DNA of 64,000 nt from Halobellus sp. MBLA0158 (GCF_041477585.1 NZ_JBGNYA010000001.1:1054001-1118000); one strand, 5' to 3'. Numbered from the stretch's first letter, positions 31,242 to 39,943 are shown. Numbers and translations: made by a program. Notes: generated by a model from the sequence alone, not told the origin.

Positions 31242-33989
31242 TCAGACGAAACTGCCGAGCCCGGTCTGTTCCTGCCCGGACTTCACCTCGTCCCACGACA
31301 TCCCCAGCGCCTCGATAATCCGCGATATCGGTCCCTTCAGCGTCTTCTCCAGCATCTTGTCCCAGTCGACCTCGAAGGCCTCGGGGAGCTGGTCGTCGTA
31401 CTCGACGCAGATCACGTCGGGGTCGCGCTTGAACTCCCCGTAGAGCGCGTCGCGCTGGGGGTCGTAGCCCTCCTCTTCTTCCATCCGCCGGAACCACGAG
31501 GGGTGGACCTTCCGGAGGTAGAGCCGCTTCGGCTTCGATCCCCGCCCGAAGTTCGTTCCCAGGAACTCGTTGGCGTACTTCGCGCCCCGGACCTGCGCGG
31601 TCGCGGTGTCGTAGGCGTCCAGCCGCTTGCCGATCCCGCCCGGGATCCCGATCTTCTCGACGGGGATCTCGCCGGTCTCGAAGTCCTCGATGACGCCGTT
31701 GAGGTAGTCGGCGATCTCCTCGTTCGCCGTCCCGTAGACGATCATCTCGATGACGCGCTTTTGGACCTCCTTCGTGATCGGCGCGATGTCCGAGCGCTTA
31801 TACTCGAAGCCCGTGATGTCGATGTCGTCGACGTCCTTCCCCTCCTTCCAGACGATGTGGCCCGCGTAGCGCTTCTTTTTCCCCGCCTGGAAGAATCGCC
31901 GGTAGAGCTTCTCGAACTCGATCTGGAAGCGGTGCTCTTCTGCGTCGAGTTCCTCGCGGGCGAACTCGTCGTAGGAGCCGTTGATGTACTCCTCCAGCTC
32001 GAAGGACTGCTCGATGGCTTCTTTTTTACTGACGTCGCCGCCGAGCTCCAACATCACGGAGTCGGTGTCTCCGTAGATGACACTTTTGCCGAGGTCGTTC
32101 GCCGCCGAGGCGGTGTGCTCGATGACGTCGCGCCCCGTCGCAGTGACGGCGGCGCCCATCTCCTTGTCGTATAGCCTAAATCGATCCCAGCCCAGGACGC
32201 CGTAGAGCGAATTCATAATGACCTTGACAGCCGCCTGCTGACGATCGTACTGCTCGTAGGCGGACGTGTCGGGGTCGTGGTCGTTCCGGAGCGACTTCTT
32301 CTCCTCGCGCTCTGCGAGGAGGTCGTCGATCATCTCGCGGATGATGCCGTCGGGCTCGCGGCGGAAGTGCGTCCCGTTGGGGGCTTGGAAGGTCTCGCCG
32401 TCGTACGTCTCGGGGTCCACCTTGGTCTCCGGCGATGCGTTGATCGTCACCATACACATCGGGTAGAGGGACTTCAGGTCCAGCACGGTGACGTTCTCCT
32501 TGACGCCGGTGATCGGATCGAAGACCGCGCCGCCCTCGTACTCCTCGGCGTCGGCCTGGCCCTTCGAGGGGAGCGCGAAGCGGCCGTGGGCCTCGTGGAG
32601 GATGTAGATGTCGACGGTGTCGCCCGGCGTGGGGGCGTCTTCCAGCTTGCAGCCGACGAACGTCCGCACCTCGTCCCAGAAGGCGACGACGTCCTGTTTG
32701 CGGTCGATCTCGACGCAGAGCTCCACGTCCCGGACGTTGTACTCCAAGAGGCGCTCGGGGTCCTGCTCCCAGAGGTCGCCGATGTCGCCCGGGTAGCGCT
32801 CCTTGCCGACGTCGAGTTCGAGCTCGCCGACGGCGTCCAGGCGGTAGGACTCCAGTTCGGTGAACTGCGTGCGCTTGTACGCGTACAGCAGGTCGAAGAC
32901 GACCCGGCCCTTCACGTTCGGGCCGCCCCAGCCGCTGCGCCAGACCTCGTCGATCCGGGAGAACCGTTCGGGATCGAGGTCGCGCTCCGAGGTCGGATCG
33001 AGGATCTCCATCCGATCGAGGAGATAGGGCATGTCGAAGTCCTCGAAGTTCCAGCCCGTCAGCACGTCCGGGTCCGTCTCCTCGATGTAGGAGACGAACG
33101 CGTCGAGCATCGCGTCCTCCTCGGCGAACGTCCGCACCTGGATCTCGGTGTCGTCGCGGAGCGGCTCATAGGTCTTCAGATCCTCGGGCGAGCCCACGCC
33201 CTCGCCGGCCTCGGGGGCGTCGTAGAGCCACGCGACGTACTCGTCGCGGCGGGAGTCGTGAGAGGTGAGACAGACGATCGGCTCTTCGCCCTCCTCGGGG
33301 AAGCCCGAGCGGTCGTCGACCTCGATGTCGAAGGTGTTCACCCGGAGGTCGGCGTCGACGTCGACGGCCTCGATCTCGTCGTGGGGGATCTGGATCGGAG
33401 GGTTCGCGGCGTCGTCGGAGCCGCCGGGCGCGTCGTCGTCCCCTTCCAGCCGCCGCGCGGGCACCCGGATCCCGCTCTTTACGTCCTTGTCGATCAGGAG
33501 GCGGTTCGGAAAGAGGATGTCCGCCTCGTAGTGTTCGAACTCGTCGCGGATCTCCCCGACGTCCCGCGGGGTCTGCGTGCAGATCTTCGTCAGGTCCTCG
33601 CCGCGGATGCTCTCGTAGCCCTCGTCGGTCCGGGTGATCACGTCCTTATCGAGTTTGTCGTCGTCGAGGTTCTCCGTCGGCGCGAAGAAGTACGGCTCGA
33701 ACCCCAGGACGCGGACGTGCTCGCGGTCCCCCGCCGCCGTCCGGCCGAACACGTGCAGGACGGGATACTCGCGGCGGCCGCTCCCCTCGATGGAGTAGTT
33801 CACCTGGGTCACCATCAGCTCGACCGTCCCGTCGGCGTCGGGAAAGCGGATCTCCTCGCTGTCGACGACCTCCGAGACGTGCTGTGTGCCGTTGCCGGCG
33901 ACCGCGACCGCCTCCGCGTCGGGCCGGGCACCCTCGTCGGCGGCCTCGTCGCCGCCGCTCCAGTCGTCAGTGAGCCCTGCCTGTTTCAT
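31242..33989 (-). CDS. polB: Family B replicative DNA polymerase
   Basis: A 915-residue enzyme. Exonuclease motifs FDIEV and GWNFEDFDMPYLL lie in the first half. Polymerase motif A is DLKSLYPMCM, motif B KVIMNSLYG, and motif C YGDTDSVML. Many haloarchaeal polB genes carry inteins at motif C or B; here all motifs are uninterrupted. Two further in-frame Met codons lie upstream (34028, 34073); the MKQAGLTDDW start is favoured because upstream residues are not acidic. Likely a replication and repair polymerase beside PolD. Monocistronic. Confidence 0.95.
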   Translation of the reverse strand: MKQAGLTDDWSGGDEAADEGARPDAEAVAVAGNGTQHVSEVVDSEEIRFPDADGTVELMVTQVNYSIEGSGRREYPVLHVFGRTAAGDREHVRVLGFEPYFFAPTENLDDDKLDKDVITRTDEGYESIRGEDLTKICTQTPRDVGEIRDEFEHYEADILFPNRLLIDKDVKSGIRVPARRLEGDDDAPGGSDDAANPPIQIPHDEIEAVDVDADLRVNTFDIEVDDRSGFPEEGEEPIVCLTSHDSRRDEYVAWLYDAPEAGEGVGSPEDLKTYEPLRDDTEIQVRTFAEEDAMLDAFVSYIEETDPDVLTGWNFEDFDMPYLLDRMEILDPTSERDLDPERFSRIDEVWRSGWGGPNVKGRVVFDLLYAYKRTQFTELESYRLDAVGELELDVGKERYPGDIGDLWEQDPERLLEYNVRDVELCVEIDRKQDVVAFWDEVRTFVGCKLEDAPTPGDTVDIYILHEAHGRFALPSKGQADAEEYEGGAVFDPITGVKENVTVLDLKSLYPMCMVTINASPETKVDPETYDGETFQAPNGTHFRREPDGIIREMIDDLLAEREEKKSLRNDHDPDTSAYEQYDRQQAAVKVIMNSLYGVLGWDRFRLYDKEMGAAVTATGRDVIEHTASAANDLGKSVIYGDTDSVMLELGGDVSKKEAIEQSFELEEYINGSYDEFAREELDAEEHRFQIEFEKLYRRFFQAGKKKRYAGHIVWKEGKDVDDIDITGFEYKRSDIAPITKEVQKRVIEMIVYGTANEEIADYLNGVIEDFETGEIPVEKIGIPGGIGKRLDAYDTATAQVRGAKYANEFLGTNFGRGSKPKRLYLRKVHPSWFRRMEEEEGYDPQRDALYGEFKRDPDVICVEYDDQLPEAFEVDWDKMLEKTLKGPISRIIEALGMSWDEVKSGQEQTGLGSFV

Positions 33990-34070
33990 AGCACTCCGTT
34001 CGTGAGTCCCGAGTAAAAGCTTCGGCATTGCGCCCAGCCCGCTATCGCCTCCGAGAATTTGGGCGCAAGA

Positions 34071-34092
34071 CATTTAGTATGGTACACCATAC
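34071..34092 (+). promoter_or_regulatory. TATA box and 7-bp palindrome before DUF7331 gene
   Basis: ATTTAGTA (34072-34079) lies about 25-32 bases before the ATG at 34104. Overlapping it, GTATGGT (34077-34083) and ACCATAC (34086-34092) form a perfect inverted repeat with a 2-base spacer. A protein bound here would block initiation, so a repressor site is likely. Confidence 0.55.
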
Positions 34093-34103
34093 CAAAGACC
34101 GAG

Positions 34104-34292
34104 ATGGTCGACCCTGCAGACTCCGAGCGGACGGATCGGTCGCCAGCCGCGCCGGCGCGGTTGGGTGAGGCTCGCGGACTCGACGGCGTCGAGTCCTACG
34201 AGGTCGACGAGGGAATCGTGTTCTACGATCCGCAGAACCCGCTCGCGTGGGTCGAAGCGGCCCGAACGGTGACGCTCACAGACCACTGCTGA
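34104..34292 (+). CDS. Small DUF7331-like protein
   Basis: A 62-residue acidic protein. The C-terminal half (YEVDEGIVFYDPQNPLAWVEAARTV) matches a small haloarchaeal family with the phrase YD..NPLAWV. There is no signal peptide, membrane segment or cysteine site apart from one near the C-terminus. The start MVDPADSER is favoured by the promoter at the leaderless distance. It is divergent from polB and carries a palindromic operator-like site at its promoter. Function unknown. Confidence 0.68.
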   Translation: MVDPADSERTDRSPAAPARLGEARGLDGVESYEVDEGIVFYDPQNPLAWVEAARTVTLTDHC

Positions 34293-34365
34293 GCGGACGT
34301 CTTCTTCGGTTCTTCACCCCTGGAGCGAACCGCTTTTGCGACTGCCGGGCCTCGGTAGAGGCACC

Positions 34366-34758
34366 GTGCTGGACTCCGACGAGTGGCCCGACGAGCCGGA
34401 CGAACCCGATCCCGAGGCCCGGTGGGGCAGCCCTGAAGACGACCTCGTCTCGGTCCCCGGGATCGACCTCCCCGGCGAGGATGCCGAGGACGCCGGCACC
34501 GAGGTCGACAGCGACCTCGCGAAGTTCTTCTGGGTGACGGTGATCTACGCCAACGTCGCCCTCGCGGGCGTGAGCATCGGGCTGATGCTCGTCGGCTTCC
34601 GCGGGCAGGCCGTCTGGGGCGGCGGCGCCGTCGCCGTCGGGCTGTTCGCCCTCTACCGGACCTACGATCTCTATCGGACGTATCAGGACCACGTCGCCGC
34701 CGAGGAGTCGGAGGAAGCAGAAGACGCAGATTCGGAGCCGAGTGAGCATAACGGATAA
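34366..34758 (+). CDS. Two-helix membrane protein (DUF7322-like)
   Basis: A 130-residue protein with a GTG start. The N-terminal ~60 residues are acidic (LDSDEWPDEPDEPDPEARWG) and cytosolic. Two membrane helices lie near 62-82 and 86-104 (VIYANVALAGVSIGLMLV, WGGGAVAVGLFALYRTYDLY in parts). The C-terminus is an acidic tail. In related genomes it lies in the same stretch between polB and pan. Its 3' end abuts the next gene. Function unknown. Confidence 0.68.
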   Translation: MLDSDEWPDEPDEPDPEARWGSPEDDLVSVPGIDLPGEDAEDAGTEVDSDLAKFFWVTVIYANVALAGVSIGLMLVGFRGQAVWGGGAVAVGLFALYRTYDLYRTYQDHVAAEESEEAEDADSEPSEHNG

Positions 34759-34783
34759 GCGCCCGCCGCGACTCCTCCGACGT

Positions 34784-35323
34784 ATGCAGACCGTCCGCGA
34801 CGCGTCGGGCGACCGTTACCTCCTCGTGAAGCGCTCCGCGGAGTCGAGTCGGGTCCGCGATCCGAACACGGGAGAAGAGCGGTACCTCCCGAACGCCGAA
34901 CTCTCCTTCGAGGACGGCGAGGCGCCGCTTTCGGTCGCCGCGGCGGCCGTCTCCGAGCCGGTCCGACGCGTCGTTTCCGCCGCCCACGACGACCGCTCGC
35001 TCGGCCTGCTCGTCGAGCTCGCGGACCGCGGGCCGCTCCCCGTCGTCGAACTGCTCGGCGGCTACGACCTCTGCGAGTCGGACCTACACGGCCTCCTCTC
35101 GGAGTTCCGCGCCGCGGGGCTCGTCGCGGAGACGACCGTCCACGGCGAGCGCGGCTACGACGCGACCGAGACGACTCGCCGCGCCGTCGCGTCGCTCCGC
35201 GGGGGGAGCGAAGACGACGAGCGTACCGGAAGCGACGAGGACAGCGCGGTAAACGGAGACGGACGCGAGAACGCAGACGGGGACGAAAGCGGAAACAGAA
35301 ACGGAAACGAGAACGAAAACTGA
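34784..35323 (+). CDS. Winged-helix-type regulator-like protein (DUF7346-like)
   Basis: A 179-residue protein. Residues 1-45 (MQTVRDASGDRYLLVKRS...RDPNTGEERYLPN) form a small beta domain. Residues ~60-130 resemble a winged helix (LLVELADRGPLPVVELLGGY, LHGLLSEFRAAGLVAETTV in parts). The C-terminal 45 residues are disordered and Asn/Glu/Asp/Gly-rich. The start at MQTVRD is preferred; an upstream Met in frame overlaps the previous gene. A DNA-binding role is plausible but not shown. Confidence 0.65.
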   Translation: MQTVRDASGDRYLLVKRSAESSRVRDPNTGEERYLPNAELSFEDGEAPLSVAAAAVSEPVRRVVSAAHDDRSLGLLVELADRGPLPVVELLGGYDLCESDLHGLLSEFRAAGLVAETTVHGERGYDATETTRRAVASLRGGSEDDERTGSDEDSAVNGDGRENADGDESGNRNGNENEN

Positions 35324-35330
35324 GTGCCGA

Positions 35331-36551
35331 TCAGGCGAACGCGCGGCTCGCCTCGCCGTCGGCGCTCGCGTCGGCCTGGATCTTCTCCCAGGCCTCGACG
35401 AAGTCGCCCATCCGGATCTCGGTCCTGTCGTCGCGGATGGCGAACATCCCCGCCTCGGTGCAGATCGCCTTGATGTCGGCCCCGGAGGCGTCGTCGGCCA
35501 GCTCGGCCAGCTGCTCGAAGTCGACGTCGTCGGCGACGTTCATGTCGCGGGTGTGGATCTGGAAGATGATCTCCCGGCCCTCCTGCTCGGGCTTGGGGAC
35601 CTCGATGAGGCGGTCGAAGCGCCCCGGCCGGAGGATCGCCTCGTCCAGCATATCGAAGCGGTTCGTCGCGGCGATGATGCGGATGTCGCCCCGCTCGTCG
35701 AAGCCGTCCATCTCCGAGAGCAGTTGCATCATCGTGCGCTGGACCTCGGCGTCCCCAGACGTCTTCGAGTCCGTCCGCTTGGAGGCGATCGCGTCGATCT
35801 CGTCGATGAAGAGGACGGCGGGCTCGTTCTCGCGGGCGACCTCGAAGAGGTCCCGGACGAGCTTCGCGCCCTCGCCGATGAATTTGTGGACGAGCTCGGA
35901 GCCGGCCATCTTGATGAACGTCGCGTCCGTCTGGTTCGCGACGGCCTTCGCGAGCATCGTCTTGCCCGTGCCCGGCGGGCCATAGAGGAGCACGCCGGAG
36001 GGCGGCTGGATGCCGACCTGCTCGAACATCTCCGGCGATTCGAGCGGCATCTCGACGGTCTCGCGTACCTCCTGCATCTGCTCTTCGAGGCCGCCGATGT
36101 CGCCGTAGGTGACCTCGGGGCTGTGGTCGACCTGCATCACGCGGGCGCGGACGTCGGTCTCGTTGTCGAGGCGCTTGACCACCGAGAGGGAGTTGTTGAC
36201 CGCGACGCGCGCGTCGGGTTCGAGGTCCTCGCGCATCTCGTCTGTGACCTCGGTGAGGGCCTCCTGATTGTTGCCGTGCTGCTTGATCACGACGCCGTCC
36301 TCGGTGATCTCCTGGACCGTCGCGACGAACAGCGGCGACTGCTTGAGCTTCTTGTTCTCGTGGGTGAGCCGTTCGAGCTTCTGCTGGTACTTGTTGTTCT
36401 CCGCGTTCGCGTCCAGCAGTTTGTCCCGCATCTCCTCGTTCTGGGACTCGAGGACGTCCAGCCGCTCTCTGAGCGCCTGGATCTTCTCCTGCTGCGACGC
36501 CGCCTCCTCGTCGTAGGGGAGTTCGACGTCGTCCACAGTATCAGTCATCAT
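35331..36551 (-). CDS. pan: Proteasome-activating nucleotidase (PAN)
   Basis: A 406-residue AAA ATPase. An N-terminal coiled coil (about residues 15-70) is followed by an OB domain (VQEITEDGVVIKQHGNNQE in parts). Walker A GPPGTGKT, Walker B FIDEIDAIA, and ATNRFDMLDEAILRPGRFDR follow. PAN unfolds substrates, including SAMPylated ones, and feeds them to the 20S proteasome. Canonical PAN ends in HbYX; here the chain ends SRAFA, so the gate-opening tail is altered. Starts MMTD or MTD are both possible. Confidence 0.94.
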   Translation of the reverse strand: MMTDTVDDVELPYDEEAASQQEKIQALRERLDVLESQNEEMRDKLLDANAENNKYQQKLERLTHENKKLKQSPLFVATVQEITEDGVVIKQHGNNQEALTEVTDEMREDLEPDARVAVNNSLSVVKRLDNETDVRARVMQVDHSPEVTYGDIGGLEEQMQEVRETVEMPLESPEMFEQVGIQPPSGVLLYGPPGTGKTMLAKAVANQTDATFIKMAGSELVHKFIGEGAKLVRDLFEVARENEPAVLFIDEIDAIASKRTDSKTSGDAEVQRTMMQLLSEMDGFDERGDIRIIAATNRFDMLDEAILRPGRFDRLIEVPKPEQEGREIIFQIHTRDMNVADDVDFEQLAELADDASGADIKAICTEAGMFAIRDDRTEIRMGDFVEAWEKIQADASADGEASRAFA

Positions 36552-36628
36552 CCTCCGTAGGTCACGGCTTCATAAGAGACTTCGGGTGAGAGAAGCCCTT
36601 TCACACCGTCCGAGGGCGCCCTCGCGGC

Positions 36629-37558
36629 TCACTCCAGGAACTCACAGAGCAGATCGTTCACCCGCTCGTCGGCCTCGTGTTGCACCCAGTGGGTCGCGTC
36701 CGAAATCGGCTCGAACCGCCCGTTCGCACACCTCTCGGCGCTGGCTTCGGCCATCTCGGGATGGAGGTACGGGTCCTCCAGTCCCCAGATCAGCATCGTC
36801 TCCGGCTCGACAGTCCAGGTCGGCGGCTCGGGGGCGTCCTCGCGGACGAGCGCCCGGTACCAGTTCACCATTCCGGTGAAGGCGCCCGGCCGGGACCACG
36901 CGCGTTTGTACCGATCGAGTGCCCGCTCGCCGAAGGTCTCGGGGCTGGTCGAGGTGTCGACGAACCACCGCAGCCCCCGCCAGTCGTCGACGCGCCAGGC
37001 CCACTCGGGCACGCGCGGCAGCTGGAAGAAGAAGATGTACCAGCTCTTCAGCAGCTGGCTCGGCCGGCCGGGGAGGAACTCCTGGAAGACCGCGGGGTGC
37101 GGGACGTTCATCGTGACGGCCCGGTCGACCCGCTCGGGGTACCGAAGCAGGGTCTGCCAGACGACCGCGGCGCCCCAGTCGTGGCCGACGATCCGGGCGC
37201 GGTCGTACCCGAAGGCGTCGAGCAGTCCGACCGCGTCCGCGGCCAGTTCGTCGATCGCGTACGCGGCGATCGCCCCCGGCTTGTCGCTGCGGTTGTAGCC
37301 GCGCTGGTCCGGCGCGATCACGCGGTAGCCGGCGTCGACGAGGGGCTCGATCTGCGCGCGCCAGCCGTACCAGAACTCCGGGAAGCCGTGGAACAGGAAG
37401 ACCGGCGGCGCGTCGTCGTCGCCGGCGACGAGCGCGTGCAGTTCGATCCCGTTGGTCTCGACGCGCTCGAACGTCGCCGACGGCGGGAGGGCCTCCGGCG
37501 CCACCTCCCGCGAGTCGGTGCCGCGGCCCCGCGTGATCGCGCCGTCGGTCTCAGACAT
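36629..37558 (-). CDS. Alpha/beta hydrolase, epoxide hydrolase-like
   Basis: A 309-residue alpha/beta-fold enzyme. The oxyanion motif is FLFHGFPEFWYGWRAQIEPL. The nucleophile elbow is GHDWGAAVVWQ, with Asp as nucleophile as in epoxide hydrolases and haloalkane dehalogenases. The acid lies in LEDPYLHPEM and the catalytic His in DATHWVQHE. The cap has tyrosines that could activate an epoxide. It overlaps the flavin oxidoreductase gene by 8 bases, which suggests a two-step oxidation and hydrolysis pathway. The substrate is unknown. Confidence 0.87.
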   Translation of the reverse strand: MSETDGAITRGRGTDSREVAPEALPPSATFERVETNGIELHALVAGDDDAPPVFLFHGFPEFWYGWRAQIEPLVDAGYRVIAPDQRGYNRSDKPGAIAAYAIDELAADAVGLLDAFGYDRARIVGHDWGAAVVWQTLLRYPERVDRAVTMNVPHPAVFQEFLPGRPSQLLKSWYIFFFQLPRVPEWAWRVDDWRGLRWFVDTSTSPETFGERALDRYKRAWSRPGAFTGMVNWYRALVREDAPEPPTWTVEPETMLIWGLEDPYLHPEMAEASAERCANGRFEPISDATHWVQHEADERVNDLLCEFLE

Positions 37559-38912
37559 ACTCCCTCACCTTCGCGCCGGCGACCCGGCCAACGACGCTCG
37601 GGCGCATCAGCGAGATCGGCGTCGTCTCCAGCCGCAGGACGCGCGTGAACGCCTCCGAGACGTGACCGTCCGTGTGCGCGGCGTCGACGACCCACGAGAG
37701 GTAGCGGTTGAGGAGGTCCGTGCCGGGCGGCTTCTCGCCCTCGGTCTCGGCGTACTCGAAGTCGGCGCCGACGGTCATCCGCCAGACGACGTTGACGGTA
37801 TCGGCGACGCGGTCGAAGAAGCGCGACTGGAGGTCCGACCGCCCGTTCGCGAGCGCGTGGTGTAGCTGGAGCGCGTCGAGCGCGGCCACCGACATCCCCT
37901 GGCCGTAGATCGGATTGAAGCTCGCGACCGCGTCGCCGGTGACCAAGAGCCCGTCGGGGAACCGATCGAGGTCCTCGTAGTACCGGCGCTTGCTGGCGGG
38001 GAACGGGTACTGGTGGATCTCCTCGCCGTCCCACTCGTGTTCGTCCAGGAGCTCGCGGATCTCCGCCGTCGGCAGCGACGCCGCGAACTCCCGGAAGCCC
38101 TCGGGGTCGGTCGGCGGGTGGTCGCCGTGCCGGCCGAACACCGTCACGATCCACCGCTCGTCCTCTACGGGCACGGCTGTCCCGCCGCGGGTCGTCGGCG
38201 GCGAGGGGACGACCAGATACCCGCGGTCGTCGTCCGCCGGCCGCTCGACGGCGACCGTGCTGTACGCGAGGTCGACGCCGACGTCTTCGGTCTCCGGCGT
38301 CGGGTAGCCGTTCCGTTCGAGCCACGTCGGCGTCCGCGAGGTCCGGCCGGTCGCGTCGACCACGAGGTCGGCGGCCAGGGCGTCCTTTTCGTCGGCCGCG
38401 TCGACGAGCGTGACGCCGGTGACGGTCGACGCCTCGCCGTCGGAGCGGTAGCCCGTGACGTGGCACTCGCCCCGGAGCGTGACGTCGTCGCGCTCACGCA
38501 TCCGCCGCCGCACGAGCAGTTCGAAGAGCGGCCGGCTCGCGCAGTAGAACGGCAGTTCGTGCGGCGACTCCGCGAGGAAGTCGCCCTGCTGGTAGAGATC
38601 GAGCTTCTTCGAGGCGTCCATTATGACGCCGCCCTCCGCGAGCAGGTCGTCGCCGTAGCCGGGGAAGAGGTCTTCGAGCATCACCCGGCCGGGCTCCAAG
38701 AGCGCGTGGACGTGGTTCGCCTGCGGGACGCCCCGCCGCGCGACCCGCTCGTCGGGCAGCGGGTCCCGATCTAAGACCGTCACCGACTCGAAGGCGTCCG
38801 CCAGGACGCGCCCCGCCAGGAGGCCGGCCATACTCGCGCCCACGACGACGGCGTGTCCGTCCCGCTCGGTCACGCGGTCGGCGTCGTAGCGCGCGACGTC
38901 GTCGAGCGTCAT
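37551..38912 (-). CDS. FAD-dependent monooxygenase/oxidoreductase
   Basis: A 453-residue flavoprotein. The dinucleotide motif GASMAGLLAGRVLAD begins near residue 24, DLVVDATGRTSRTPTWL matches the second FAD region, and LLVTGDAVASFNPIYGQGMSVA is the GD motif of group A flavin hydroxylases. It probably hydroxylates or epoxidises a lipid or aromatic substrate. It precedes and overlaps the epoxide hydrolase-like gene. The start MTLDDVARYD was preferred because the 49 codons further upstream cross the AT-rich divergent promoter. Confidence 0.85.
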   Translation of the reverse strand: MTLDDVARYDADRVTERDGHAVVVGASMAGLLAGRVLADAFESVTVLDRDPLPDERVARRGVPQANHVHALLEPGRVMLEDLFPGYGDDLLAEGGVIMDASKKLDLYQQGDFLAESPHELPFYCASRPLFELLVRRRMRERDDVTLRGECHVTGYRSDGEASTVTGVTLVDAADEKDALAADLVVDATGRTSRTPTWLERNGYPTPETEDVGVDLAYSTVAVERPADDDRGYLVVPSPPTTRGGTAVPVEDERWIVTVFGRHGDHPPTDPEGFREFAASLPTAEIRELLDEHEWDGEEIHQYPFPASKRRYYEDLDRFPDGLLVTGDAVASFNPIYGQGMSVAALDALQLHHALANGRSDLQSRFFDRVADTVNVVWRMTVGADFEYAETEGEKPPGTDLLNRYLSWVVDAAHTDGHVSEAFTRVLRLETTPISLMRPSVVGRVAGAKVREYV

Positions 38913-39047
38913 CGCCGCCCCCCGACGGGTCCGTCTCCCAGGTCCGTTCTCCCGTACGCCCCGCCCGCTCTGCGCTGTGTTCCGAACATCGAGTGTGCCC
39001 CCGTTCGTGTTCGAAACTGTCGGGGGCGCGACCTTATGGATTGCCGT

Positions 39048-39100
39048 CAGTATATGCAATTCAGTAATATATTTATACAGTAAATATTATTACTCTACAT
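39048..39100. promoter_or_regulatory. Divergent promoter with three CAGTA repeats
   Basis: CAGTA starts at 39048, 39062 and 39078, each followed by an AT-rich run (TAT, ATAT, AATATT). Spacing is 14 and 16 bases. The block includes TATA elements such as TTTATA (39072-39077) for the wHTH gene at 39120 and lies upstream of the oxidoreductase on the other strand. It could be the operator of the adjacent regulator. Confidence 0.5.
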
Positions 39101-39119
39101 CCCGGAGTGGTGAACACGA

Positions 39120-39383
39120 ATGAGCACGACAGAGGTACTCGCCCCCGAAGAGGAGTCGACCGACCGCTGGGAACCGGTCCGCGAGATGCCGCCGAGCGCG
39201 AAACTGGTCGCGAAGGTACTGGACTACAACGACACGCTGACGCAGACGCAGCTCGCCGAGGAGACGCTCCTGCCGCCGCGGACCGTCCGCTACGCCCTCA
39301 CCCGGCTGGAGGACGCCGACGTCGTCGACTCGCGCTTTTCGTTCACCGACGCGCGAAAGCGGCTCTACACGCTGGAGATCTGA
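39120..39383 (+). CDS. Winged-helix transcription regulator (MarR-like)
   Basis: An 87-residue protein. KLVAKVLDYNDTLTQTQLAEETLLPPRTVRYAL is the helix-turn-helix, split here as KLVAKVLDYN and TQTQLAEETLLPPRTVRYAL, followed by the wing LEDADVVDSRFSFTDARKRLYTL. The first ~25 residues are acidic and flexible. It is a compact one-domain DNA-binding protein. GGAG at 39104-39107 gives a weak Shine-Dalgarno. It is divergent from the oxidoreductase/hydrolase pair and may regulate that pair or itself through the CAGTA repeats. Confidence 0.85.
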   Translation: MSTTEVLAPEEESTDRWEPVREMPPSAKLVAKVLDYNDTLTQTQLAEETLLPPRTVRYALTRLEDADVVDSRFSFTDARKRLYTLEI

Positions 39384-39478
39384 TCCGTCGGGGACACGTC
39401 CACCGCCCGGTCCGTTCCGCTCTCGCTCGGACTCTCGACGACGCGAAGCTTCATACGTGATCCCGCGCCAGCCACGGC

Positions 39479-39943
39479 GTGACTCACCGTTCGCCGGCCA
39501 CGTCCGCGTCTGCTCCTGATCCCACTCTCGACCCCACCTATGCTTCTCCTCCACCCGCCCGAACCGTCCGCCGGTCGCTCCGCGCGCTCGCTGACGGCTC
39601 CGCCTCCGAGACGTCCGTTTCGGACCCCGAGAGCGTCGTCGCCGACGCCGAAGCGGCCGTCGATTGCGCCCGCGAGGCGGCGTCGTACGTCGCGGGCGGT
39701 CGGCTCCGGCGACTCGATGCAGCCGTCGGGGCGGCCGAATCGCGCGGCGCCAGCGATCTGGCGCGTCGCGGTCGGCGGGCTCGGCGGATCCTCTGCCGAC
39801 TCCGCGCCGCGATGGTCGGCTCCTCCGACGGAACCGGTGCTGGCGACGCCGCCGCTGACGCCGACGCGAATCCCGACCGCGACCACTTCCGCCCCGCTCG
39901 CGGAACCGTTTTAGGCCACAGCGGTCAACGTCCGCCCAGATGA
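39479..39943 (+). CDS. Hypothetical helical protein upstream of mre11
   Basis: A 154-residue protein with a GTG start. The first 45 residues are disordered and Pro/Ser-rich; residues ~50-115 are Ala/Arg-rich helices (VVADAEAAVDCAREAASYVAG). The tail is Asp/Pro-rich. Its TGA overlaps the mre11 ATG (ATGA), so the frame is either a real coupled gene or partly a shadow. Codon use looks coding in the middle, and a gene at this place is known in relatives by my recollection. Function unknown. Confidence 0.55.
   Translation: MTHRSPATSASAPDPTLDPTYASPPPARTVRRSLRALADGSASETSVSDPESVVADAEAAVDCAREAASYVAGGRLRRLDAAVGAAESRGASDLARRGRRARRILCRLRAAMVGSSDGTGAGDAAADADANPDRDHFRPARGTVLGHSGQRPPR

Noticed and set aside
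31242-33989. Intein in the polymerase
   Set aside because: Motifs A, B and C are continuous and the length is normal for an uninterrupted enzyme.
32277-34016. 579-codon frame opposite polB
   Set aside because: Antisense to polymerase motifs A, B and C; no domain of its own.
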